DNA from: Chitinophaga agrisoli
GTDB taxonomy: Bacteria; Bacteroidota; Bacteroidia; Chitinophagales; Chitinophagaceae
NCBI RefSeq assembly: GCF_008386695.1
Contig: NZ_VUOC01000004.1
Coordinates: forward strand, 2,668,327-2,732,326
Length of the DNA stretch: 64,000 bases
Direction of reading: 5' to 3'
Position numbers and translations under genes: made by a program. A model generated the notes under the pieces. It was given only the letters and a program-made list of their open reading frames with translations. It did no database searches and had not been told where the DNA came from. This document shows positions 51,813-60,898 of the stretch, piece by piece; the stretch's first letter is position 1, and the number at the start of each line of letters is the position of its first letter.

Positions 51813-54371
51813 TCACAACCTGGGATCTACCGGCTCACTTTCCAATGCCAGCACCCCAAATACACACTCATGTACCCGTTGCAACGGCTCCTTATTAACA
51901 AAACGCTGTAACCCTTCCAACCCCAGCACAAACTCGCGTAAAGCCAGGGAGCGCTTACCAGACAGCCCTCTTTCCTTTAAACGGCGCAAATGCTCCGGGA
52001 AAGTATATTCAGGCCCGTAAATGATCCGCAGGTATTCCCGGCCTCTTATCTTAATAGCAGGCTGTGTAAGCCCTTTCCCGTTCCGATGGATAAACTGGAA
52101 AGGTTTTACTACCATTCCCTCTCCTCCGCTCTCCGTAAGCCGCAGCCACCAATCCGTGGCTTCCTGTACCTGCTGCGGGTCCTGCACGTCTACTACTTTA
52201 TAGGGCGTAGCCAGCAGGAATGCCGGATCTGCGGCGCACAACTGCCGGATGGCCTCCATATGCCAGGCATGGTCCTTATCCGTCCAGGTTTTACCAGCAG
52301 TGGCCAGTATATGGAAAGGCGCCAGTTTGTAATCATCCAGGCTGTTCACCGGCCAGCAGTATTGCTGGTAAGCTTTAATATACTGCGCTACCTGTTGCTG
52401 CCGGGTAGTATATTTTTCCAGCAGAACGCCCGCTTCCGGTATAGATGCAACGGTGTGCTCCAGGCTGTTGACCGTAGCGTGCAGCGCATGGATAGCCGCG
52501 GCGCCTACCAGGCCATACTGTGTTTCCAGCAGGCTCTGAGCCTTAGCGCTCCAGGGCATCAGCTCCGTATCCAGGCATACCCAGTCTGTTTCAAACTGCT
52601 CATAAAAGCCGGCGCGCTCCAGCGCTTCGTTTATCCGTTGCAGAAATGCCTGCTCCAGCGTTTTATCAGTAAAATAGGCGCGGCCGGTACGGGTATATAC
52701 CGTGCCTATGCCTTCATTGGTTATACCAAATGCCTTTGTAATGGCCGCTTCATTTTTCCCTACCACTACAATGGCGCGGGAGCCCATGTGTTTCTCCTCA
52801 CACACCACCTGCGTAACGCCTGCTTTGCGGAAATGATCAAATGCCTCCGCCGGATATTCCAGGTAGGCTTCCAGCTTACTGGTTTCCGCAGGGCTCATGG
52901 TAGGCGGCAGGTAAATAAGCCATTTAGGGTTGATGGCAAAACGGCTCATCACTTCCAGCGCTGCAATAGCATGCTCCTGGCGGATGGTAATGTTATGGCC
53001 ATAGTTAGTGGTCACGATCTGTTTGGCCAGGAACTGGCTAATGTCCAGCACATCATCAAACTCCTGCTGCAGGCTGGTAGTGTGGACAACCGGCGGTAAT
53101 AAAGGCCTTACCGGCTTGCTATAGGTGTGCAGCGCGGGCACGCTTACCAGTTCCTTTTCGGGGTAACGAAGCGCCGTTAATTTGCCGCCAAACACGCAGC
53201 CGGTATCAATATCTATGGTGCGGTTCAACCACTGCGCTTCCGGCACAGGTGTATGGCCATATACCACCATGGCGCTTCCTTTATATTCTGATGCCCAGTT
53301 GTAACGCACAGGCAGCCCAAATTCATCTGTCTCACCCGTGGTTTCCCCATACAGGCAAAACTCCCGCACCCGGGCGGATCCCCTGCCCTGCATTTCTTCC
53401 CGTAAGCCGGCATGCGCTACTACCAGCTTGCCGCCATCAAATACATAATGGCTGATAAGCCCATCCAAAAAGATCTTTATCTCTTCCCGGAAAGCAGCCG
53501 GGTGCTCCATTAGCTGTGTGATAGATTCCTCCAGGCCATGGGTCAACTGTACGTTTTTGCCATTCAGCCATTTCAACAGCTTTATATCGTGGTTGCCCGG
53601 CACGCAAAAAGCCGTACCAGCTTTTACCATATTCATCACCAACTGTAGTACGGCAGGTGTTTTAGGGCCACGGTCCACCAGGTCGCCTACAAATACGGCC
53701 TTTCTGCCGGCGGGGTGTTGCCATACGTCGTCTGTATTTTCATATTCCAGTGTCTGCAACAGGCTAACCAACTCATCGTAGCAGCCATGCACATCGCCAA
53801 TGAGATCAAAAGGTCCCTGTTCTTCCTGTTTATTGTTGTATAACCTGTCGCGTATAATACCCTGTACGGCATCTGCCTGCTCCGGGCTGCGGAATTCAAA
53901 GATGTGCCGGAAGCCTTCCAGCTTCAGCTTTTTAAGGTTACGTTTCAACTGGGATACCTGGTTCGGGATCACATGTTTGCCCAGGTTCCTGTCTGTACGC
54001 AGCGCATTCCGTTGCTCGCATACATTTTCCGGCATGTTCAGCACAATGGCCACCGGTAGTACATGGTATTCGCGGGCCAGCTGTACCCAATCCTTACGGG
54101 CCTCCGGCTGTACATTAGTAGCGTCTATCACGGTCAGCAGCCCTTTTTTGAGGCGTTTGGCGGTGATAAAACGCGCCAGGTCAAAGGCGTCATCAGATGC
54201 TGTCAGGCTGTTCTCATCATCACTTACCATACCGCGGCAGGCGTCTGATGATACTATTTCCGTGGGCTTAAAATGTTTGCGCCCAAAACTGGATTTACCG
54301 GAGCTGGATGCGCCTATTAAGACTACCAGTGCAAACTCAGGTATATGGATGTGGGTTTGATCTCGTAACAT
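51813..54371 (-). CDS. pnkp: Polynucleotide kinase-phosphatase-ligase (bacterial RNA repair Pnkp)
   Basis: An 852-residue three-domain RNA repair enzyme. Kinase: GASSSGKSS (residues 20-28). Phosphatase of the metallophosphoesterase class: DLIGDVHGCYDEL, VFVGDLVDRGPKTP and CVPGNHDIKLL. Ligase/adenylyltransferase at the C-terminus with Lys527 in EEKHMGSRA and the EGMVVKPFQF motif near the end. Bacterial Pnkp heals 5'-OH and 2',3'-cyclic-phosphate ends and seals RNA only when Hen1 is present. Hen1 is the next gene upstream, four bases away, so the pair is co-translated. The likely substrates are tRNAs cut in the anticodon loop by ribotoxins; none is encoded in the window. Confidence 0.95.
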   Translation of the reverse strand: MLRDQTHIHIPEFALVVLIGASSSGKSSFGRKHFKPTEIVSSDACRGMVSDDENSLTASDDAFDLARFITAKRLKKGLLTVIDATNVQPEARKDWVQLAREYHVLPVAIVLNMPENVCEQRNALRTDRNLGKHVIPNQVSQLKRNLKKLKLEGFRHIFEFRSPEQADAVQGIIRDRLYNNKQEEQGPFDLIGDVHGCYDELVSLLQTLEYENTDDVWQHPAGRKAVFVGDLVDRGPKTPAVLQLVMNMVKAGTAFCVPGNHDIKLLKWLNGKNVQLTHGLEESITQLMEHPAAFREEIKIFLDGLISHYVFDGGKLVVAHAGLREEMQGRGSARVREFCLYGETTGETDEFGLPVRYNWASEYKGSAMVVYGHTPVPEAQWLNRTIDIDTGCVFGGKLTALRYPEKELVSVPALHTYSKPVRPLLPPVVHTTSLQQEFDDVLDISQFLAKQIVTTNYGHNITIRQEHAIAALEVMSRFAINPKWLIYLPPTMSPAETSKLEAYLEYPAEAFDHFRKAGVTQVVCEEKHMGSRAIVVVGKNEAAITKAFGITNEGIGTVYTRTGRAYFTDKTLEQAFLQRINEALERAGFYEQFETDWVCLDTELMPWSAKAQSLLETQYGLVGAAAIHALHATVNSLEHTVASIPEAGVLLEKYTTRQQQVAQYIKAYQQYCWPVNSLDDYKLAPFHILATAGKTWTDKDHAWHMEAIRQLCAADPAFLLATPYKVVDVQDPQQVQEATDWWLRLTESGGEGMVVKPFQFIHRNGKGLTQPAIKIRGREYLRIIYGPEYTFPEHLRRLKERGLSGKRSLALREFVLGLEGLQRFVNKEPLQRVHECVFGVLALESEPVDPRL

Positions 54372-54375
54372 ATCC

Positions 54376-55761
54376 TCAATTCCTTGTAAAGATGGCCATC
54401 TGTGTCAGTGCGCCGGTCTCAGGGTCTTCTTCCCCTACAGGTTTATAAATAACGGTGTATGCATGTTCAGCGGCTACCTGGTCGCCCCAGGCGGCAAACT
54501 CCTGCCGGGTCCACTCAAAACGGTGGTCGTTATGGCGGAACTGTCCGGCTTCATAGTCCGGGAACTTAATATTGTATTCCGCATTAGGCGTGGTAATGAT
54601 CACTATACGCGGTTTTGCAAAGCGGAAAACTGTTTTCTCCAGCGCTGCCAAACGGGGCGGGTCCAGGTGCTCGATCACCTCTACCAGCACAGCGGCGTCA
54701 AACCCTTCCAGGCGTTTATCGCGGTAGGTAAGCGAGCCATGGATCAGCTGTATCCGCTGCTGCTGGTTAGCTGGCAGGCGGTCCAGCTTTAGCCGGTCCT
54801 TTGCTATTTCCAGTGCATGATAACTTACATCCATGCCCAGCACAAACTCAAATTGTTTTGCGCCCAGCAACAGGCGTAACAGCTTGCCTTCTCCACAACC
54901 AAGATCAGCCACCCGTTTGGCGCCAGTTTGCTGCAGTTCCTCTAACACGGTTTGCAGCCGCAGGTCATGTACCCTTATTTTCCGTTCAGTGGTCAGGGGC
55001 GCTTCTTCTTCCAGCACCGTGCTTTCATCCTTCAGCAGTATTTCCAGCGCTTCGTTGGCCAGGCTTTTCTGATGTTTAAGATAACGGACGGTGATCAGTT
55101 CCCGGGCAGGGTGCTGGGGCAGCCAGGCCTGTCCTTTTTCCAGCAGCTTCTCTATTTCATTCCGGCCTACCCAGTAGTGTTTATCATTATCACATACGGG
55201 TATGAGTATATACAAATGCGACAGCAGCTGTTGCACGGTAAGGGTATTGCGCAGCTTTACGCTAAAGTAACGGCTTTCGCCCCAGGAGGGAAAAGCGGGA
55301 TCTATAATATGGCGGGTGCTTTCTATACTATAGCCCAACGGGACAAACAACTCCTGCAGTACTTTTTCTCCACCCCTGACCGGCAATACATCCAGGCTTA
55401 TTTCAAAAGGCATGGCTACGTTCACCAGCTCCGGTTTTTCCTTACAACGGCCATTCATGGCGGTAGAAAAAGCCTTTACAATGGCAGCGCTCATAAAGGA
55501 GCTGCTCACATAGGGGCGGTCATTCACATACTGCTCCAGGGCAAACTCATTACCGGCAGGCCCGTTATTGCGGCGTACCAGTCCTATGGGATCAATATCC
55601 AGCAGCAGCGCGATGGTACATTTCTCTGCGGATACCTCCGGATAGAAAACGTGCGCAATGCCTCCGGATATCTCCACCTGTTGTACTTTGCCAGGATGTT
55701 TATGCAGCAGATAGCTAAGATCAGATGCGGGCGGGTGGGTCGTAGTGATCGTTAATAACAT
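54376..55761 (-). CDS. hen1: 3'-terminal RNA ribose 2'-O-methyltransferase Hen1
   Basis: A 461-residue methyltransferase. The N-terminal half (about 1-240) is the Hen1-specific domain that activates the Pnkp ligase; the C-terminal half is a SAM-binding Rossmann domain with VADLGCGEGKLLRLLL and the metal-dependent active-site segment VLVEVIEHLDPPRL, in which glutamates and histidine hold the metal. Hen1 methylates the 3'-terminal ribose at the break before sealing, so the repaired RNA is resistant to renewed cutting. It lies directly upstream of pnkp and downstream of the NAD-binding oxidoreductase gene by 27 bases, all in one direction, so all three may be co-transcribed. Confidence 0.95.
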   Translation of the reverse strand: MLLTITTTHPPASDLSYLLHKHPGKVQQVEISGGIAHVFYPEVSAEKCTIALLLDIDPIGLVRRNNGPAGNEFALEQYVNDRPYVSSSFMSAAIVKAFSTAMNGRCKEKPELVNVAMPFEISLDVLPVRGGEKVLQELFVPLGYSIESTRHIIDPAFPSWGESRYFSVKLRNTLTVQQLLSHLYILIPVCDNDKHYWVGRNEIEKLLEKGQAWLPQHPARELITVRYLKHQKSLANEALEILLKDESTVLEEEAPLTTERKIRVHDLRLQTVLEELQQTGAKRVADLGCGEGKLLRLLLGAKQFEFVLGMDVSYHALEIAKDRLKLDRLPANQQQRIQLIHGSLTYRDKRLEGFDAAVLVEVIEHLDPPRLAALEKTVFRFAKPRIVIITTPNAEYNIKFPDYEAGQFRHNDHRFEWTRQEFAAWGDQVAAEHAYTVIYKPVGEEDPETGALTQMAIFTRN

Positions 55762-55788
55762 AAGAGGTGTAAATGTATAAAAAAGCAG

Positions 55789-56460
55789 CTACACCTTCGC
55801 CAGCTGTATAATATCCTTCCCCGTGATAATATCCTTATCACAGCCCCTGCTCACCACATGTATCATAGAAAGCCCCAGCTCGCGCAGGGTACAAAAACCA
55901 TTAGGATAAATGGCCCGGCCAATAGGGTACATCCAGTTAATGTATTTATAAAAACGATGCGTGCGGGTAAGCCCTTCCGTAGGTTTTATAAACCCGGGCC
56001 TGAACGCATGCGCCTTTTTAAAGGGCAGGCGCCGCAGATCATTCTCCGTTTTGCCTTTTACCCGTGCCCACATGCTGCGGCCTTTTTCCGTGCTATCTGT
56101 GCCCGCACCGGACACATAACAAAAGATCATATCCGCATTCAGCCGGCTCAGGGTTTCCGCCACATGCATGGTGAGGGTATAGGTGACTTTGGTGTATGCC
56201 GGTTCATTCATACCTACGGACGAAACGCCCAGGCAAAAGAAACAGGCGTCAAAACCGGCCAGCTCCCGTTCTATAGCGCTAAGGTTATAAAAGTCTGTGT
56301 GAATGATCTCCCTTAACTTAGGGTGGGTTACGCCAAGGGGTTTACGGTTAATGATCAGCACCTCATCCACTAACGGGTTCTGCAAACACTCATGCAGTAC
56401 GCCCTCGCCTACCATACCGGTAGTACCGGTGATAATGACCCTGATAGCTGTTTTGCTCAT
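55789..56460 (-). CDS. NAD(P)-binding Rossmann-fold protein (epimerase-like, HTATIP2 type)
   Basis: A 223-residue protein with an N-terminal dinucleotide site in VIITGTTGMVGEGVLHECL and a NRKP phrase after the second strand. It resembles short atypical SDR proteins such as the HTATIP2-like group; the catalytic Tyr-x3-Lys pair is absent, with FCYVSGAGTDSTEKG in its place. The role in this place is unclear. It is upstream of hen1 and pnkp and may be co-transcribed; no link to RNA repair is known. It is divergent from the MBL hydrolase gene. Confidence 0.85.
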   Translation of the reverse strand: MSKTAIRVIITGTTGMVGEGVLHECLQNPLVDEVLIINRKPLGVTHPKLREIIHTDFYNLSAIERELAGFDACFFCLGVSSVGMNEPAYTKVTYTLTMHVAETLSRLNADMIFCYVSGAGTDSTEKGRSMWARVKGKTENDLRRLPFKKAHAFRPGFIKPTEGLTRTHRFYKYINWMYPIGRAIYPNGFCTLRELGLSMIHVVSRGCDKDIITGKDIIQLAKV

Positions 56461-56573
56461 TGTTCATTACTGTTTGCCGGCAAGGTAGGTAAATTTTGTA
56501 TGCTGGTAATATTTCCATTTTAACAGATCTTTAAAGAATATATATACAGGAGGATCGTCTTCTGTTGTATAAT

Positions 56574-57593
56574 ATGGCGCATACTATGATAAAAAAACAA
56601 TGGCGTTCGCTGGCCAGTTCCAGTAATTACAAGAATAACCGGTTCGAGAACCTTTCCCCCACCGCTGTTACGGCAGAGGGGGTTTCTTTTGGGCGTTTGC
56701 TGCGGGAATACTTCCGCAAACCGGCCAATGTTACGCCGTCCTATCCCCTGCCCAGCATAAAAACAGACCTGCGGGCGCTGTACTCAGATACGCCGGTTAT
56801 TACCTGGTTTGGGCACTCCTCTTACCTTATTCACTGCAAAGGCACGAATATACTGGTAGATCCTGTTTTCAGCAGCTCCCTGGCCCCGGTTCCGGGCCTT
56901 ATCAAGGCTTACCCGGTTACGCATGCCTACACAGCGGATGATATGCCGGATATAGACCTGATGATCATTACCCATGACCACTACGATCACCTGGACCGTA
57001 AGACCATCACACAGCTAAAAAACAAAGCAAAGGCCTGGTATACGCCGCTGGGCGTAGGCGGTAACATTGCCGGTTGTGGAGTGGATGGCAACCTCATTAC
57101 TGAAATGGATTGGTGGGAAACGGAACAGCCCCTGCCCGGCATTACCCTTACCGCTACGCCTGCGCGCCACTTCTCCGGCAGGGGCCTGCGCCGCGGCGTA
57201 TCATTATGGGCGTCTTTTGTATTGGAGATCTATGGGCACCGCATTTTTGTTGGCGGCGATTCCGGGTATGATACTCATTTCAAGACCATTGGCGAAAAGT
57301 ACGGTCCTTTTGATATGGCGGTGCTGGAATGCGGCCAGTATAACCCGCACTGGCCCCATATACATATGATGCCGGAAGAAACCGCGCAGGCGGCCCTAGA
57401 CCTGCGGGCCAAAATGCTGCTGCCGGTGCATTGGGGCAAATTCACCCTGGCCTACCATCCCTGGAACGAGTCTATAAAAAGGGTGCTGGCCAGCCCTGCC
57501 GCGCAGCAGGTACAAATTGCTACCCCTATGATCGGCGAACCGGCCAGCATAAATCCCGCACAACAGTATAGCCGCTGGTGGCTTACTGAATAG
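56574..57593 (+). CDS. Metallo-beta-lactamase fold hydrolase (NAPE-PLD/UlaG-like)
   Basis: A 339-residue MBL-fold hydrolase with the metal motif THDHYDHLD (H-x-H-x-D-H), GHSSYLI in the first strand, further ligands in TPARHFSGRG and VGGDSGYD, and the closing HWGKF. This matches the NAPE-PLD-like/UlaG-like family of phosphodiesterases or lactonases. An AGGAGG sequence at 56548-56553 is a clear Shine-Dalgarno site, rare in this phylum: it is 11 bases from a TTG at 56565 and 20 from the ATG at 56574, so the start may be either; the ATG is given. The gene stands alone between the divergent Rossmann gene and the fructan locus. Substrate unknown. Confidence 0.88.
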   Translation: MAHTMIKKQWRSLASSSNYKNNRFENLSPTAVTAEGVSFGRLLREYFRKPANVTPSYPLPSIKTDLRALYSDTPVITWFGHSSYLIHCKGTNILVDPVFSSSLAPVPGLIKAYPVTHAYTADDMPDIDLMIITHDHYDHLDRKTITQLKNKAKAWYTPLGVGGNIAGCGVDGNLITEMDWWETEQPLPGITLTATPARHFSGRGLRRGVSLWASFVLEIYGHRIFVGGDSGYDTHFKTIGEKYGPFDMAVLECGQYNPHWPHIHMMPEETAQAALDLRAKMLLPVHWGKFTLAYHPWNESIKRVLASPAAQQVQIATPMIGEPASINPAQQYSRWWLTE

Positions 57594-57616
57594 GAACTAA
57601 GTTTTAAGACAAGGCG

Positions 57617-59131
57617 CTAGGGCATAAGATCCCATCCTTTGAGGTTATTTACCTGCGCCTTGCCTTTTGCATAAACAGCCAGCCCGGTGGCGTCCTTATC
57701 CGGGAAAATAAGCGTGGTAAGCACGTACGCGCCATCATTCACAAACACTTCCAGGGATGATTTGTCCAATAACACCTGCAGTTTTATCTTACCATCCACC
57801 GGTTGTACGGTGAGCTTCTGCAGGTGGCCGGTCAGCTGGCCATTCTCTTCCTGGCTAACATACAGCTCATTACGTTGGGTATTATACCCCACTACCGTAC
57901 CATTCCCATTCTTCTGCGCCAACTTAAAACCAGTTTCTGCCGCGGCGCCTACCGCAAATTCCGCCTCTATCCAGTTGGCGTTACCGTTAAACTGGCGGGT
58001 AGTGTTCAGCGGTATCACTTTGTCCTCAACTGTAAGCGATTGTTTTACCATTTTCTTTGCAGCCGGCAGTTTATCCAGTGCAGGATACAGCACGGCTGAA
58101 GGCTGCTGGTACAGCTTTACGCCCTCACCGGTCTGTTTCAGCATCAGATCCCTTGCTATGGACATCTGTCCGCGCCAGGGCCAGGTGTCCGTTTTAAACG
58201 GCATCAGCCAGCCCAGCATGGTTTGCCGGTTGCCGGGCAGGTGATTATAAGGGATGGCGGCATAAAACGTAGGCCCATAGTCTACAAACTGTTTATTATC
58301 CGCCGGGTAATCATTCTTAAATGTTTTACCGTCAAAATCACCAACAAAATACTGCATACCGGTAGCAGCATCCGGGTTACCGGAAGATACCATCAGCAGC
58401 CATTTCTTCCTGGTTTGGTCGCCATCTACCGGCAGCGGTGTAAGGGAAGGGCATTCCCATATTTTACGGGTATCGCCCTGGTCGCCAAATTCACTGAGCA
58501 GCGTCCACTCTTTTAGGTTGGACGAGCTGTAGAACTGCACCTTATGCTCATGCGGCACCGCTACTGTCATTAACCAGTAACGCTGCTCCGGCAACCATAT
58601 CACGCTGGGATCGCGGAAGTCTTTTTTATGCAGGTCCACTACCGGGTTAGCGGTATAATTGGTGTAAGAAAGGCCCCCGTCGTTACTATAGGCAATAAAC
58701 TGCGATTCTTTTTGCTGTTTGGGCTGGTCTGCCGTGTAAATAGCCACAATGGGGCCTTTACCGTTTTTGCCAAAGCCGCTGGTATTGTGCTCGTCCCATA
58801 CGGCGGATCCGGAAAAGATCCAGGTAGTGGTATCTTTTCCCACCATTTCCGGTATGGCTACCGGCAGGTGTTGCCAGTGCAGCAGATCCTTACTGGTGGC
58901 ATGTCCCCAGCTCATATGGCCCCATTTGTTCTCAAAGGGGTTATGCTGGTAATAGAGGTGATAAACTCCATTCAGGTAAATAAGCCCATTAGGGTCATTG
59001 GTCCAGTTCTTTTTCGGCGTAAAATGGTATACCGGCCGCCATTGCGGCGTAGGCACAGACGTTTCCTGCGCGCCGGCCAGGCAAGGCCATAAAAAAGCTG
59101 CTAACAGTATAGATAATCCGTGTTTCATCAT
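57617..59131 (-). CDS. GH32 fructan beta-fructosidase (levanase/inulinase type)
   Basis: A 504-residue secreted enzyme with signal peptide MMKHGLSILLAAFLWPCLAGA. The three GH32 motifs are present: nucleophile Asp46 in WTNDPNG, the RDP motif with Asp174 in DFRDPSVIW, and the acid/base Glu226 in IWECPSL. C-terminal residues from about 345 form the beta-sandwich of the family (SLEVFVNDGAYVLTTLIFP). The enzyme releases fructose from beta-linked fructans such as levan or inulin; linkage choice is not readable. It lies 27 bases past the SusD gene in the same direction and is the last gene of the locus. Confidence 0.95.
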   Translation of the reverse strand: MMKHGLSILLAAFLWPCLAGAQETSVPTPQWRPVYHFTPKKNWTNDPNGLIYLNGVYHLYYQHNPFENKWGHMSWGHATSKDLLHWQHLPVAIPEMVGKDTTTWIFSGSAVWDEHNTSGFGKNGKGPIVAIYTADQPKQQKESQFIAYSNDGGLSYTNYTANPVVDLHKKDFRDPSVIWLPEQRYWLMTVAVPHEHKVQFYSSSNLKEWTLLSEFGDQGDTRKIWECPSLTPLPVDGDQTRKKWLLMVSSGNPDAATGMQYFVGDFDGKTFKNDYPADNKQFVDYGPTFYAAIPYNHLPGNRQTMLGWLMPFKTDTWPWRGQMSIARDLMLKQTGEGVKLYQQPSAVLYPALDKLPAAKKMVKQSLTVEDKVIPLNTTRQFNGNANWIEAEFAVGAAAETGFKLAQKNGNGTVVGYNTQRNELYVSQEENGQLTGHLQKLTVQPVDGKIKLQVLLDKSSLEVFVNDGAYVLTTLIFPDKDATGLAVYAKGKAQVNNLKGWDLMP

Positions 59132-59158
59132 CTGCTTATTATTTATAAAAATGACGTT

Positions 59159-60877
59159 TTACCAACCTGTGTTCTGGTGGTATAATCCTTTACTGAAGTT
59201 GATCTGGTTAAGCGGCACGGGCAGGTACTCATCCCTTCCTTTCTGGAATTTGGCGTCCTGCAGGTGGGCGCTGCGTGTTTTCTCTACGGTAAAATAAGCA
59301 TTTAGGTATTCTGCCGCTATACCCCAGCGTACCAGGTCAAAAAAGCGATAGCCTTCCATGGCAAACTCCAACCGGCGCTCCCAGCGCATGGCCTGCCGGG
59401 CAAAATCCTGCGTCCAGGTGCAGTTAATACCGGGTTGATAAGTGCCCATTTTATAGTTGGAGGTAAAAGCGCCACCGGCCTGCTTCAGCAAACCTGTGCT
59501 GGCAGCGGCCCGGGTACGCAACTGGTTAATAAGGGGCAGGGCTTCGTTCTGCCGGCCCAGCTCTATCAATGCTTCTGCCTTAAACAGCAGCACATCCGCA
59601 TACCGTATCACTGCCCAGTTCTTGGAGCTGCTCATAAAAGGAGGTATCTTCTGAAAAGTAGCATCGCCGGGCAGCACCGCTTCCTTCAGGCTTAAATAGC
59701 TGCCATATACTTCCGGCGCACGGGCCCAGGAGCGCTGGTAAATAAAGGCCGGATCATATTTGTACGGATGGCCCGGTATGGCCACGGTGTGGTCCAGGCG
59801 CGGGTCAAAGCTGTTGGTATGGAAATCCGCCTCACTGGAAACATTGGTATCATTAAACGTAGTAAACAGGGGCAGGCCATTAACATCCGTTTTAAACGCG
59901 TTTACCAGGTTATTACTGGGGGAATGAAAGCCGCAGCAGCCATAGTCCTGGTTCATGGGATAGTCCAGCGCATGCCCGTAATCCAGCCTGCCTTTGGGCG
60001 TACCATCCCCTTTGGAGTACTGGATGGCAAATACAGATTCCTTCCCATTATCGCCGGATGGCAGGAAGTTGGCAGAATAATCCGCGGCCAGCTGGTACTT
60101 GCCGGAGGCGATCACCTCATCACAGAGGCTGTTCACCTGTTGTAACAGGGTGGCGTCAATACTGGTAACAGCATTGCTCTCATTCTGCTTGTAAGCCTGG
60201 TACAGCAGCGTTTTAGCCAGATAGGCCTTTGCGGCGGATCTGTTAACGCGGCCAATTTCCGCTTGTGTTTCCGGCAGGTTACCGGCGGCAAAACGGAAAT
60301 CATCTGCGATCTTGGTCCACAAAGCATCGTTAGTATACGTGTTGTTGGAGATTGTATCATAGCTCTCTTTAGGCATGGTCTCATCTATATAAGGCACATA
60401 CTTAAAAAGTATCTTCAGCAGGAAATAATAATGCCCGCGCAGAAAACGCATCTCCGCCTGCCGTGTTACCTTGGTGGGGAGTACATCTTCGCCAATGGCA
60501 TTCAAACGCGCCAGGGCGTCATTTACGCGGCCTATGCATACATACAGGCGGAACCATAACAGGTCTGTAGAGCCATTGTCTATCCTGTTCAGGGAAAAGG
60601 TCTCATAAAAATGAAAATCGCTGATATCGCCGGCGCCATCACCGCCTTTGTAAGCGTCGCCGCTGCGGATATTACCATATGGCCACATGCTGGAATATGG
60701 CGCGGTATAATGATCATTGCCCAATGCGGCATAAGCGGCCGTTACCATCTTCTCCACATTATCCGGCGAGTTCAGGTCATCGCCGGAGATAACGCCCTGC
60801 GGTGTTTGGTCCAGGAATTTAGAACAGGCGCCCAGCAGTATGCAGCCTAGTATCAGTATATATTTGATGTGTTTCAT
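59159..60877 (-). CDS. SusD/RagB family glycan-binding outer-membrane lipoprotein
   Basis: A 572-residue lipoprotein (MKHIKYILILGCILLGAC, lipobox LLGAC) with the usual SusD start FLDQTPQGVISGDDL and TPR-rich core, and the C-terminal block GRDEYLPVPLNQINFSKGLYHQNTGW, whose ending is typical of SusD. It binds the glycan at the cell surface and works as a lid on the SusC transporter encoded 21 bases upstream. Together with the downstream GH32 gene it forms a fructan-specific polysaccharide utilisation unit. The number of amino acids between the lipobox and the first TPR is normal. Confidence 0.94.
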   Translation of the reverse strand: MKHIKYILILGCILLGACSKFLDQTPQGVISGDDLNSPDNVEKMVTAAYAALGNDHYTAPYSSMWPYGNIRSGDAYKGGDGAGDISDFHFYETFSLNRIDNGSTDLLWFRLYVCIGRVNDALARLNAIGEDVLPTKVTRQAEMRFLRGHYYFLLKILFKYVPYIDETMPKESYDTISNNTYTNDALWTKIADDFRFAAGNLPETQAEIGRVNRSAAKAYLAKTLLYQAYKQNESNAVTSIDATLLQQVNSLCDEVIASGKYQLAADYSANFLPSGDNGKESVFAIQYSKGDGTPKGRLDYGHALDYPMNQDYGCCGFHSPSNNLVNAFKTDVNGLPLFTTFNDTNVSSEADFHTNSFDPRLDHTVAIPGHPYKYDPAFIYQRSWARAPEVYGSYLSLKEAVLPGDATFQKIPPFMSSSKNWAVIRYADVLLFKAEALIELGRQNEALPLINQLRTRAAASTGLLKQAGGAFTSNYKMGTYQPGINCTWTQDFARQAMRWERRLEFAMEGYRFFDLVRWGIAAEYLNAYFTVEKTRSAHLQDAKFQKGRDEYLPVPLNQINFSKGLYHQNTGW

Positions 60878-60898
60878 GGATCTTGCTGTTTACTGTTT

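Noticed and set aside
51990-53099. A 369-codon plus-strand frame inside pnkp
   Set aside because: No signal, motif or composition of a real protein; the opposite strand holds the ligase and phosphatase domains.
54952-55755. A 267-codon plus-strand frame inside hen1
   Set aside because: Complement of the Hen1 N-terminal domain with no own features.
47824-56460. The defence block as a recent horizontal island with mobile ends
   Set aside because: No integrase, terminal repeats or tRNA site flank it, and its base composition is not clearly different, except that mcrB and mcrC look somewhat richer in A and T than their neighbours.
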